Origin: Straminergon stramineum
Taxonomy: Eukaryota > Streptophyta > Bryopsida > Hypnales > Calliergonaceae
DNA length: 64,000 nt
Assembly (NCBI GenBank): GCA_963920665.1
Contig: OY987271.1
Location: 16,185,350 to 16,249,349 of the forward strand
Direction of reading: 5' to 3'
The notes under the pieces are model-generated. The model had not been told where the DNA came from. It made no database searches and saw only the letters and a program-made list of their open reading frames with translations. The position numbers were made by a program, and so were the translations under genes. Positions within the stretch are counted from its first letter, which is position 1, and each line of letters starts with the position of its first letter. Positions 25,326-36,801 of this stretch are shown piece after piece.

Positions 25326-25650
25326 TAGCAGCTTACGGTACAAGAAGCTATGTTGCAGTAACTTAACATATTTTTGAGGAAGGTCCTATTCAAATTTCCT
25401 GACATGTAATTTCCTTATCACGTTGGTTATGCAAAGCCTCCTCCCCTTCCATCCGTAGCCAATCAAATTGTTTCCAGGGATCAATACCGTCACGATTGAG
25501 AAGAATGATGACACCATTGAATAGAAAGTTACATTGTTGAAAAGAAAACTGTTTGAGAGAGGTAATGACATTGTTAACAGGAACACCGTAGTGCGAGCAT
25601 TGGGAATGTATTCTTTGTGGACCATTTCAAGCACAACTCTCCTCTAAGGA
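25326..25650 (-). pseudogene. Coding-like segment, unknown product
   Basis: The minus strand holds about 240 bases open in two overlapping frames. One of them runs without an ATG near its start (it contains NRDGIDPWKQFDWLRMEGRR), meets a single TAG, and then continues in frame (DLPQKYVKLLQHSFLY) up to a donor-like site ACC|GTAAGC near 25334. I recognise no family. It could be a decayed exon of a gene split by the MITE at 24480-25049, or chance. Confidence 0.18.
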
Positions 25651-25739
25651 AAGAAATTTCTGACATTATTGCAAGACGATCGACATCAAAAAGGACAAGA
25701 CGACCATACAGATGGTGATGACTGGAGATCCAAATCCAA

Positions 25740-26880
25740 ACCAGGAGTTTCAAAGTTCACAAGCTGCACAATAGCATGGGAAACCTTCAGACAAAGATTC
25801 CGTTAGGGGTATAAATGCCTTCATCATGCTCCAGGTACCCTACCGCCCTAAACCCTAGCCCTAAACCCTGATTCAACCAAAATGTGTCCCCCCCTCAGAC
25901 CACGCAAGAAGTATAGCCGACACATTGAAATTGACCGAAATCACGCCATCAGCAAGCAGCACGTGACAAAACCAACACTGCGAAATCACTTCCATTAGGG
26001 TGACAAAATCGAAGTGCTTTCCTCGTTGAGTTTCAGTTGGGTACCCACAAACCTTCAGGCAACGATCGCGTTAAGGTTGCAAGTGCCTTCATTACACTTC
26101 CGGTACCCTACCTCATTAAACCCTAGCCCTAAACCCTGATTCAACCCAAAAGCTTCATACACACCCTCAAACCATACGAGAAGTATGGAATTCCACCGAA
26201 ATCACTCCATCAGCAAGCAGCAGGTGAGTGAGTCCAGAGTGGAAATTCCACACTGCGAAATCACTTCCATTCGGGTGACAAGATGGAAGTGCTTTTGTGG
26301 CTAAGTTTCAGTTGAATGGGTTCACCACGACAAGTACCCACAAACCTCTCAGCAAAGATTGCATTTGGGTTACGAGTGCCTTCATCATGCTACCGGTACC
26401 CTCCCTCCATAAACCCTAGCCCTAAACCCTGATTCAATGCAAGGGCTTCACACACTCTCTCCCAGCATGCGAGAAACATTACCATCACATTGAATTCCAC
26501 CGAATCACTCAGCAGCTGAGTGAGTCCAGAATGGCAATCGAACACTGCGAAATCACTTCAGTTAATATGACAATAAGGAATTGCTGAGTTTCAGTTCGAG
26601 GTTCACCAACAGGTACCCCCAAACCTTCCAAAAACGATTGCATTAGGGTTACGAGTACCGGTTACCATGCTACGAGTACCTACTGTACCTACATAAACCT
26701 TAGCCCTAAACCTTGATTAAGCCCAAGGGCTTCATGCACACTCTCTAAGCATGCAGTGCAATTGAAGCCTATCGAAATGACAATGAGGCCCACTGAAATC
26801 ACTGCGAAATTATTGTGACAATATGGTGTAGGTTCTCGTTGATGAGGTTCAGTTGCGTTCCCCACGACAGGTACCCCCAA
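25740..26880. repeat. Four tandem ~285-bp units with CCCTAAA motifs
   Basis: Each unit contains GGTACCCTAC, then AACCCTAGCCCTAAACCCTG, ATTCAAC, then CACTGCGAAATCACTTCC or similar, GTTTCAGTT, and ACCCCAAACCTTC-like sequence. The CCCTAAA cores lie near 25845, 26115, 26406 and 26692, giving periods of about 270-290 bp. The motif is the plant telomere/telobox sequence (AAACCCTA), but embedded once or twice per long unit, not as a pure telomere array. It ends about 1.5 kb upstream of AUG5. Confidence 0.8.
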
Positions 26881-26983
26881 ACCCGGCGTTTCTTCGGGCG
26901 GAAGCCCCGAAGCAGGCCGTGACACCCACTGGATCCGCGGCTTTGATCAAGCCCTTCAGTCAGGGTCCCATTGACTGCACCCA

Positions 26984-27109
26984 CCCGTCGAAACCCCGGG
27001 CATATACCAGTCCCGTTTGACAGGGTCAAACCAATGGCCCCTCCACACCAATAGAAACAGACCCTAAACCGCACGAACCCGGGTCATCCAAGCCCGGGGT
27101 TTCGACGGG
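26984..27109. repeat. Perfect 18-bp GC-rich inverted repeat
   Basis: CCCGTCGAAACCCCGGGC at 26984-27001 is perfectly inverted at 27092-27109, with a 90-base spacer. The segment 26880-27110 is GC-rich compared with both sides. It could be the ends of a very small TIR element or a hairpin; no target duplication is evident. Confidence 0.75.
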
Positions 27110-27115
27110 CGACTC

Positions 27116-28427
27116 ATGTTGTCAGGAACGGAGACTGCGCCCACCTGCTATTCTGCTACCTTGGGAACCAACCAACCAAACAATCACAAAGCACAGCAAT
27201 GCAAATGGGCTACTTCAGTTGGAGAGTTGCCGCAGCCAACTGCTGCGCCTGATCCACTGCCACAGCTCTTGATTGATCGCGCACTAGATTGTCACCTAAA
27301 TTTTCCAAGCTTTTTCTCGCTCTCCGAAACTCCTCTTTTTTCTGCTTTCAGTTTTCCCGACAAGCTCCCTCAAACTCTCCCATTCTGTCTGCTTTCAGTT
27401 CTCACAACAAGCTGTCTCGAACTCTTCCATGCCATGGCATTGTCTCCCCAGTGTGCGATCAAAGTGTGTACCTTGGGGTTCGCTGAGTGGGTGCCCGTAA
27501 GTGCTTCATCAATGTACAGCAGCAGAGTCTCCAGCACTTTGAATTCGTGGCTTGCTTGCTTCAGCAGCTCGGTTCATTGATGGGCATTTGTTTTGCGCTA
27601 TGACCGTCTTTTTGGCGCAGGGAGTGTGCAGCTGTTCTGGGTGTTGCCAATTAGTTGCATAGCTTCTGGCTATGGCGTCAGGATTATTGCTACTGCTGTT
27701 GCAGCTTTATGAAGACCGTCGATGGTGAAGGAGCGCTCGAGTTTCCATTGATTGTAAGTACAAAACGGCGTAGCTCGCTTGCCCTTTTTAATGCGGGCAA
27801 GAGGGGAGAGTGTGCAGGTGTGGGCGTTGTCAATTAGTTAGGTAGCTTCAATGCAGGAGCTTGGCTATGGCGTTAGTTTTGGTATAGCCATCGCAGCATT
27901 GAAATGCTGATGAAGACCATCCATTGTGGAGAATGAAACCGCTTGGTTTCCTATTGATTGTAAGTGTCTAACGGCATTGCTCTCTTTGACGTTTTGTATA
28001 TTAGCTTTTGAAATGACACTCGTTCTAGACACATTGTCACGGCTCGTAGAATAATGCCAATTTTTTTGCAATTGGCCCAACCAGCAGAGGTAGAAACAGT
28101 AAACATATGGAATGACATTGGGATACATTTAGGGGTAGCGGAAAGGCAGGTTGGAGCTTCTTAAGAGCTGCAGTTTTGTGAAGTGCGTGTCAGTGAAGCA
28201 ACTTTTTCAGCTTCAATTTGTGCCAAAGCCTATGTTGTCCCTGGGAAGAGCAACTCCACTCCTAAGTCTCTCTAGTGTGTGCGCCTTCTTGTTTTGCGCA
28301 ATTTTCGAGAATCAAATGGTTTGATGAAAACGCTTTTCATACTCGTAAGCTTCAATGACTGTTAGGGCACCCACCTTATTCTGGAACCCACAGTAAGAGT
28401 GTAGGTAGATTGAGAGGCTTGGCTGCA
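27116..28427 (+). promoter_or_regulatory. AUG5 promoter / 5' UTR region with duplications
   Basis: CT-rich leader-like DNA at 27300-27430 holds two tandem copies of a 49-bp block (TCTGCTTTCAGTTYTCMC...). Further on, about 27610-27810 and 27805-28000 are two diverged copies of a 200-bp block (GTGTGCAG, CAATTAGTT, TGGCTATGGCGT, GAAGACC, CATTGATTGTAAGT). Each copy ends in a GTAAGT donor-like site, and another GTAAGT follows GTGCCC near 27497. A spliced 5' leader is therefore possible, with acceptor unknown. The 154-codon ORF at 27116-27580 shows no domain and is judged non-coding or an upstream ORF. Confidence 0.4.
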
Positions 28428-31400
28428 ATGCAGTCCACCAATAATGGTACGCCCCAAGCGGAGACCATCTTAACCTGGCTCCACCAGGAAATGGGGTACC
28501 AGACACCCCCCTCGGTGGAATCTCTCCGCAAAATCTGCCGAGGCAACATGATCCCCGTGTGGAATTTCTTGCTGGAGAGGGTGAAGTCGGAGAAGACGAA
28601 CGAAGCCATTCGCCGCAACTTCGTCATCCATGGCACCACCATTCCTTCGTCTCCCTCCAAGCCTGAGCATCCAACAACCTCCAAGCCTGAATCTCCCAAA
28701 GAGAGGCCCAAGACACCCAAGAATGAGAGAGGAGAGGCTGGCAAGAGCACACCAGGAAAATCAGCAACCAAGAGAGGCAGAGTACCGTCGTCACGGAAGC
28801 CTGAGGTGCCTGAAAAGGAAAAGGAAGTGGCGATGACGCAGAATGAAAGTGGAGCGGAAGACTCCAGAGAAGCGGCCATGCGGGATCGGGATGTGGCTAT
28901 GGGGGAGGTGGGAAGGTTGAGAGTCACGATTGAGAGATTGGTGAAGGATATCAAGACTCGGATGATGGATGTTACCAAGGAAGAGGGCGAACGGCAGCGT
29001 GGTTTGGATGATCGATCGAACTCTAGGTCTGCAATTTGCACTCTCTTTTGTTTTGGATGTTGTTGCAATGATCTGCCTTTCCTTCTTTGGGTTCCTCTGT
29101 TTTCTGATTTTGCATCTATGTGATGGATGGTGTTGGTACACAGGAGCCTCTGTCTGTATGCTCACTGTGACGAGAGGAGATGATCTCTTTGTGATGGTCT
29201 CTTGAAAGTGAATGTTTAGCTGAATTGGTAATGAAGCTCTAGGATGAATTGGTATAGCAAGACTGGTGTAGATTCTTAATGGAATTTCAGTTAAGCAGAC
29301 ATGGAATACTTTTCATCAGGAATGGGCATTTGAGTTTCCTATCGTGGAGATTTTGGAGCTCTTTGGATAAATGAGTTAGAGATCACTGTGACCAAAGGGA
29401 GGATTCTCTTATGATGTTTGTCAAAAAGCGAATGGTTAGCAAAATTGATTGCATACAATCAGTCAGTGGAGCTCTCGAATGAAGTGATAGCCTAGATTCT
29501 TAATGGTATGCCACTCTTCTGGTACTTTCCATCAGAAATCGGCATTTCAGTTTCCTATCATGGAGATCGTTTACTTTCATACCTGAGCTCCTGTTGCTCG
29601 TTCACTTCTTAGGGGTACAGACTACATTTCACATTGAGAAGAAACCACGTGTAGTTTTCTAACATCAAGATTTCTTTCTATGTTTGTAGACACAAGCAGG
29701 TGTTACTTGAATCCTATGAGCACCGTGTAGAACAAACCGCTCGTATCTTCGCTGAATATTCTCGTCGCCTGCACCTCTACGTGGAGCATGCCCGAGAGGC
29801 CCAGAGAGCGAAAACCAATTCCCCCCCAGATAATGGCAGTCCTGACATGTCCTTTCTTCCCAAAATAAGTGCCCACCCCGCAGAGAATCCTGAGACGCCA
29901 CGCGAGAGATCTGTTCGGCAAGCTTGTGAGTCGCTTGCGGAGGAACTCACACTCAGAATCAGGACGACATTCTCGGCGTACGACGGTGGTGGGGGAAGCA
30001 ATTATTTGGAAAATATGCAACTGGAAGTGGCCAAGCTGGGGTTCGAGGTGGACGGGGAAACTAGCATCCCTGAGGAGGTGCAAGAGACGGCGCTGGCGTT
30101 GTTGAAGAGCCCACCGTTGTTACTGCAGGCGTTGGCTGCGTGCACGAGTCGCGTGGTGGGAAATATTGCAAACGAAACGGAAGAGATTGACATTCGAGCT
30201 GATGCAGAGAGGCTCAGGTCGGTGATCTCTGTCTCAGTATTATGTGATGAAGGTCATTTCATAGCATCCTCATATGATATACTGAACCTTATATGTCAAT
30301 CTAATCCTTTAACGCTTAGAATGGGTGCCATGTTTATTTTAGCATCTTTGAGTGACTCATATGAGGACTTTCTTTTGTTCGATTTTACTTTTGGGGCATT
30401 GTCAACACATGCAATGTTCTTCATTGATTCTGGTGGTACGAGATTTAGCGCGGTCTCCACTATGTTTTTTGCAGTACGATCAATCATTTGTCATTTTCTA
30501 AAGCCATGAATGCTCTGTAACCGATTGGAATTAGCGTTTTCAATTAGCGATTGCTGTCTTCCAATTGTCTCTTCTAGCTTCAGTTGGATTCCTGATAAAG
30601 TAAGCAGATCGTTGGAAACGAGTGTTGGCGGAGTTTGGCAGGAAATTATGAGATATATGTCAATTATTATTAAGTTTTAAGACCGCTGTCTGGTTTTTAT
30701 GGCCTAACTGGTTACATTGGTGTTGACGTCGTCTGGTATGCAGGTATAGATTTGAAAACAATAGAGTTGTGGAGGACATTTCTGCTGAAGTGGACGATTC
30801 ACTAATTGGGAGTCGACGTAGTAGCCGAGGCACCACCAAGAGTTCTTTTCGACAGCTTCGAGAAAGACAGGTTCATATCCTCAACTTTCCAGCAAATTGA
30901 TTTACAATTTTGAAATCTCAAGTCTAGCGTTTGTTTTGATGTTTTCACCCCGTTCAATCACGTCATGACCTATGTTCCCAGAAGCTTTGATCTGAGGATG
31001 CTTCTTGTTATTAACCAGCTTGGTTTTCCCAAGAGTTTTTGACTTTTGGCTGTGCTCTATTTGTTTTGCAGAAAGCCCATGTGCAGCAATTTATGGCAAC
31101 CGAGGACGCCTTGAATCAGGTCGCGCAAGCTAGAAGAATGACTGACGAGCTCATAAGACGGATACGTGGCACTGATGCGGCTGCACCCTCCTTCACCAAC
31201 TCCGATGTACAAAACTCTGGCAGTTTGCGACAATTTGAGGTAGAGTCTGCTTCTTGACATAAAAATTTAATGTGGAGCTCTTGCTGTCCTTTCTGATGAT
31301 GACTTGGAATTCATCTATTTTTTACTCCTCCATGGTCGTCTCATCTGCAAGCGTGTGAGATTCCAATCACTCTGTTAGTTCGACCATGAACGCCCAAAAT

Positions 31401-34400
31401 GGGTGTCATGTTTTGTTCACCACTTTGGAGTGGCTCATATGGGAACTCTCTTTTATTCGATTTCATTTATTTCTTGACCTACACATGCAATGTCTGTCAT
31501 TGATTCCGGTGATATCAAGCTCTGGTAATTCTGCAGGATACTTTTCACAATATGATCAATCGAATTGATCATTTTAAATCATGAAATCTCTGTTCTTTAG
31601 GGGTTAACTTGTTGCGCATGCTTTGCAGCTGGAGGTTTGGGCTAAAGAGAGAGAGCTGGCGGGAATGAGAGCTAGTGTCAACACCATCAATTCGGAAGTT
31701 CAGCGCTTACAGAAAATGTGTGAGGAGCGGCAAGACGCCGAAGAGTCTTTACAGGAGAAGTGGAAAAAAATCGAAGAGTTTGATGCTCGGCGTCTCGAGC
31801 TGGAGGCCATCTATACGGCTCTGTTGCGTGCAAATATGGTACTGTTTCTTAAAATTACACCCGAATTATTTTATGACTCACCACACGAGAGGAAAGGTAG
31901 TGAAGTGTCATTTATCTATTAGAGCAAGCTGTTTCCACGCTACTGGAACGGCAAGAACTGTTGAGTTCTTTTTTTCATTTGGGCACGCTTTGGACATCTT
32001 ATGTGACATGATACATCACAGGGCAATGAGGATGCAAGTGCTCTTGCAGGCACTATTGCTTAAAAGTTCATGAAATGAGGAAATAACGCTAAAAGCTTTC
32101 TCTACACGAGTGTGCTTCATGATTGTTCCCCTTCATATCTAAGCCATCACTTCGCTACATCAGAGGCACTAAAGAAACGTCTGTATCTAATCCAACACAA
32201 TAGGGATGTCACGGACATTCTTTTAGGCATTACCGTTAGGCTGATGTGCTGATATGCAAATTTATGTTACCTTTAGCCTTGGAAGTTATATTTTATAAAT
32301 ACCTTAAAAAGGTTATAAGCAAGGTTATATGCAGGGAACGTTGACAAGACATTTAGTCTTCTCAACTCCTTTCCATGTTCCGTGTCATAGACATTAGAGA
32401 GCTAGATTCATTCCATGTTTTTAAGTCTACGTATTAATTATAATTAAGCCATCCTTGAAAGCGCTAAACGTGAAATATTTATTGAAGGCTGCTGCAGCTT
32501 CATGGGAGCAGCATACCCGGGGAAACAAGGAGCAGTCCGCCAACACGATTGTACCCATTTGTGAGTCCACACAAAACCAAGCAAGCACTGCTCGTGATCT
32601 GCTGGAGCGTGAAGTTGCAGCCTTTCACCGCAGTCCTGACAATCGGTCCTACATGATGCCAGCTACTTCTCAGGTACTCGTGTCTACGACTCAGTCGTCC
32701 ACGTGTCTACGATGGGGTCATAACCTTCTTGAGAAGGTAATTGAGCATCCTTGGAATTGATTAACCGTGAACCGAGAAAAGGAATTTAGATTCTTTTTGT
32801 ACACAATCTAGAGCTCAGAAAGCTAACTGCACCTAATTGTGACCCCTTTTTGATCTTGTCCTTGGTCTGCATGGTTGAATGTGGGCATGTGGCAATAAGT
32901 GAATGCTTGACAATGAAATAAATTGTTTCTCAGTTGGACCAGTTCTTCATTCTTTGAGTGCTTTAGATTCTTTTAGTGCTACCGTGGAAAGGTTGCAAGT
33001 AGTATAGTACTCGACTTTGTTATGGTTAACAAGCAGTATATGATGTAAAACTTGGATTTCATTGTTTTGCAATAAAGTTTTAGCGATGTGTCAATGTTGC
33101 AGGCGATATTGGATGCAAAAGGGGCAAATACAAATGGTGGAGCCGAAGCTGTTGCATTTGCAGAAAGACAGGCGGATATGCTAACATTAAGGGCTGGATC
33201 TGGAGACCCTTCTGCTGTTCCAACAATCTGTCGTGTTTCAGCAGCCCTCAATTACCCACCTGGTATGGAAAAATTTATTTTTCCAACTCTTGATTACATA
33301 AAATAAAAGACGATCGTATATCATACAGCTAGCTAAGATTTTTCTTAGAATCTGCAGTGACTTTATTTTCAGCCTCAGTTAACACAACACCTAACCTTTA
33401 AGTGCCCAAGCCAAAAATTAAAAGTTCAATTTGGAAATTAACAGTTCTGGTAAATTTCAGACATACGATTCTATTGTTAAATTATGTAGGATAATATGAT
33501 TTTTTCTCCCTATTGGTACATTTTGTTACCTTGATTAGCTTCCTAAATGAGTTGTTTCAACTCCTATAGATTTTGAGCCTCCACTTTGGTCCATTTGGGC
33601 CTTTGGGGCACTTAATTAGGTGTTATATCTCCTACCACTCAATGGAGCAGGAAATAATGGTCCCTTGACCCAATTTTATTTTCTTAAATATGTCTGCCTG
33701 TGTACTTCGATTCCCACTTTCTTTTTCCTGTTGGTAACAATCCAATGATGCAGGAACAGAGGCTGCGGACCCTGGCTTAGTGTTGATTTTGGACTCCATG
33801 CGGTTCTTCTTGCGACCTGGAGGTTCACCTGGAACAGTTCTTGAAGACCTTGCTAAAACTTTGAACAGGGTGCAAACTCTTCGGGACTTAATGGGCAATA
33901 GCCGTGGATTGATTGCAGCAGCCAATGCATCGAGACCGGAGTATGAAAGGTAAAGCCCAGGGAGCTTGCTATCACACTATATACCATGCCGGTGTGTACC
34001 GTCCTTGATTGGTTGCAATTCCATCCCATCTGTTCAACAAAGCGCAGTAAACCAGGTGCCTAGTGGCATCAAATGGCCATATTATTAAATTTTACTTCCT
34101 CTGTCTTAAAATAAATCCATAGTTTCTAGTGGGGAACTTTACAGTAGGAGTACCACGGATTTAATTTGAGACAGAGGGAGTAAGAAGAACAGAAAAGCTG
34201 TGAAAGTGTAACTCGCCACCCAACCATAGAAGAGAGAAGTTCAGAGATATTGGGAGAGATGCTATGGTACTCCATGGTACTTTGGCTACCAAAGTGCTCT
34301 TGAGCTTTAGCTACCTCAAAGTCCATGGACTTTAGGTGAATTAAATTACTGCAAAAGTAATTCAATTCTGACACATATTGCCTCCCGTGCAAACCAACCA

Positions 34401-35427
34401 CTGGGTCACCAACCATGATCTCGATCATGCCAATGTTGTTGTGTAAACTGAAGAGTGGATCTGTGTGTCGTGCAGGACGGCTACTCAATGCACGGAGACA
34501 GCAGTCAAGCAAGAGAAGATAGCGCTGGAGGAATGGCTTCCAGAGCTCAAACTGGCAGTACAAGACGCCCAACAATGCTTGGAAGATTGCAAGCGGGTTC
34601 GAGACCTTGTGAGTAGACCTCGGACTGTGACTGTTTGGGGTGTGTTTCTATGGGAGAAAAAGTAGACTGAGGATACAGTGAAAACCATTAGGGATTTGAA
34701 ATTGTCTCTTGGTTAAATATCTGGCCACTGATATTTGAATGGAAAAACCGGGTTGTCCAGTGGTCTGCTACCTCACTTTGAAATCGAATAGGAAATCTTC
34801 TGTTGACTCTTGTACCAAAGTGATCTCTCCACTCCATCCACTATACAGTGATCTCCCAATAATCACACCTAAATATTGGTTAAAATGCTTTAAAGTGATG
34901 GAAAGAGTTTCCTCTACCTTTTGATTTATGGGACATTCACTCCGGCTCTTTTGGGTTTTCCAAAAGAGCATATTTTGACTTAAGACCATGGAAGGTTTTT
35001 GCATAATTGTTAATACAAATTGTGGCTTGGTTTTTGGTGTGAGTGGTTGAGATTAGTAGAGAGAAAGATAGGTAGGCGAGATGTTGAAGTGGTTTGAACC
35101 CTTACATCAAATCAAATTCGAGGCCTTAAACTCATTTTCATATTCAACTACACTCTTCATATTCTATTTAGTGTTGCTTGCAAAAGCAAATTATTTTAGG
35201 GTATATCTTTTCATTGAAGAAATATTTGTTTAATTTTTTACTTCTTTCTTCTGGACTACTGTAATCAAATTTTTTTTATTTTTTTGATATGGCAGGTCGA
35301 TGAATGGTGGGAGCAGCCGGCAGCTACTGCTGTGGATTGGATTTCAGTGGATGGGCTGAATGTGGCTGCCTGGCTTGCGCATGTGAAACAGCTTCAGACA
35401 GCCTTCTACGAGCAGCAACTTTTGTAA
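28428..35427 (+). CDS. AUG5: AUGMIN subunit 5 (HAUS5-like), 10 coding exons
   Basis: Exons 28428-29026, 29690-30217, 30744-30870, 31072-31239, 31629-31838, 32488-32673, 33103-33262, 33754-33949, 34476-34608 and 35296-35427 join in phase to 2439 bases, 812 aa plus TAA. All introns are GT-AG. The start ATG begins MQST; an upstream in-frame TTG at 28410 is not used. N-terminal landmarks are [27 protein letters not shown] and RVKSEKT (residues 14-56), the most conserved plant AUG5 block. Residues about 72-140 are a Pro/Ser/Lys/Glu-rich disordered linker. The rest is mostly coiled coil, with [45 protein letters not shown] and the C-terminal VDEWWEQPA block. AUG5 belongs to the eight-subunit augmin complex, which recruits gamma-tubulin complexes to existing microtubules in spindle, phragmoplast and cortical arrays. 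The exon 6 acceptor (GAAG before GCTGCTGCA) is the least certain boundary. The gene is complete, with no frameshift. Confidence 0.95.
29150..29575. repeat. Tandem duplication inside AUG5 intron 1
   Basis: Two diverged copies about 225 bp apart share CACTGTGAC, TGATGKT, GCGAATG/GTGAATG.TTAGC, TAGATTCTTAATGG, CATCAGRAATSGGCATTT and TTTCCTATCRTGGAGAT. Non-coding and within the intron 29027-29689. Confidence 0.65.
30295..30480. repeat. Intronic repeat, copy in AUG5 intron 2
   Basis: Matches 31385-31560 in intron 4 (AATGGGTG.CATGTTT, GAGTGRCTCATATG, CTTTTRTTCGATTT, ACACATGCAATGT, ATTGATTC.GGTG). A weaker third relative may lie at about 31855-31990 in intron 5 (ATGACTCACCACACGAGAGG). Confidence 0.6.
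31385..31560. repeat. Intronic repeat, copy in AUG5 intron 4
   Basis: Direct-orientation partner of 30295-30480. Both copies sit inside introns of the same gene and flank exons 3 and 4. No inverted ends were seen. Confidence 0.6.
34095..34180. mobile_element. Stowaway-type MITE in AUG5 intron 8
   Basis: 86 bp flanked by TA on each side (34093-34094, 34181-34182). Left end CTTCCTCTGTCTTAAAATAA; right end in reverse complement CTCCCTCTGTCTCAAATTAA. This is the classic plant Stowaway (Tc1/mariner) terminus, CTCCCTCYGTCTCAAA. Non-coding. Confidence 0.88.
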
Positions 35428-36801
35428 TCCATATAACATTGTTTACCTTTTGCAGGCGGGGTGGCGGGCGGGGTTTCCCTTTTGCATCCTTGAAAAGGGA
35501 ACCTCTACAGTGAACAAAATTGTCTTATATGGTTCCTCAGCCAACCTCAATCCTTGAATTAACTGATAAGGCCCTCCCAGGTATCTATCAAAGCATAATA
35601 CCTTCCCAGCATGAGGAAGACCATGGCCTGGTTATACAATGTTATGAATCATTGGGTTCAAGGAATCCATTTTGTAACAATATTTGGCATCGTAAAGTGG
35701 ACTACACCATTGGGTATTTGTTTGACATTTGCTACTTTCTTTCGGTCATTTAGAGATTGTTTTTTTATGAGTGAAGTATAGTGGGACACATGCACTTGAG
35801 GGTGTCCCATGGTGTGGTCATTGGTTTGAATTAGGTGAAGGTGGAACTTGAGCTTGAAGGTCGGTGCCCTCACACCATGGAACTTCCAAAAGTTAATGTG
35901 TCCCATGGTGTTAAGCAATGGGCAACCAACTGTGTGAAATAGGTGTAATTATGATTATTTAGTGCTAGGTATTGTAATATGCATCTTATAGTTCTTGACA
36001 TTGTGGGCTATGATAAGGCATGGAACATAGGCAATTCTAGTGAATGAGCAACCTTTTTTTTACAAGGGAATAGTGTTTGGCAAATGCTTAATGATTTTAT
36101 AACTTGGCACTTGAAATGAATATTAATTAAGGCAACTACACCTAAATGCATCCAAATCAGTAATTGAGCATTGTTTCTATGCTTGGACTTTGTTGGAAGC
36201 TGAAAGAGTATTCTACATTCTTTTCTTATGCAATTTTTGGACAATGTATGAATTAACTATGAATTTTTCAAGAACTACATGTTTTTGTTGGAAATAGATG
36301 TGTGCTTTAAAGCAACCCTAGGTTCTTGTTAAATTGGGCAATACATTTCATGCAAAAATGTATGGAGGTTGGTTTTAGAAAAGGGGTCTAAATTTGGTGT
36401 AATTAACTAAATGCTCAAGCAAATGTCAAACTCTCATGAACTCATTTCATGTGTATATTGTGACAATATTTGAATTTTTCAATTGTTACAATCCTAAGTT
36501 TCCACTATGTTTCCAACTTGGAATAAATTTTAAATTTAGGTTAAAGTTTGAGATCCTAGAGAATTTAACTACTACTTCTTTAGAAACTTGTTTGAACGTT
36601 TTTTAGCCAATGATAAAGGTAATATATATTGTACCTCTTTCATTTTACTTTTAGAAACAATCCGCCAAGTCAAATATTGTTATATTCATATGTATATGCA
36701 ACTTTTTGAGAAAACTTGCAATTGAATGTCATTTGATTAATATTTGAGTAGGCAATGGTAGAATTACATGGCAAAAATACTTGACAAACTTTGAGAATTG
36801 A
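35428..36801. other. AUG5 3' flank, gene-free
   Basis: The first few hundred bases after the AUG5 stop are probably 3' UTR, though no clear polyadenylation signal can be assigned. Beyond that no gene. Around 35785-35910 the phrase GTGTCCCATGGTGT occurs twice. Confidence 0.4.

Noticed and set aside
25740..26880. Chromosome end or true interstitial telomere
   Set aside because: CCCTAAA occurs only once or twice per 285-bp unit, and a gene lies on the far side; it is a long-unit tandem repeat.
27116..27580. 154-codon ORF upstream of AUG5
   Set aside because: Composition follows a CT-rich leader with an internal 49-bp tandem repeat. It has no domain or conserved motif, and a donor-like GTAAGT lies inside it.
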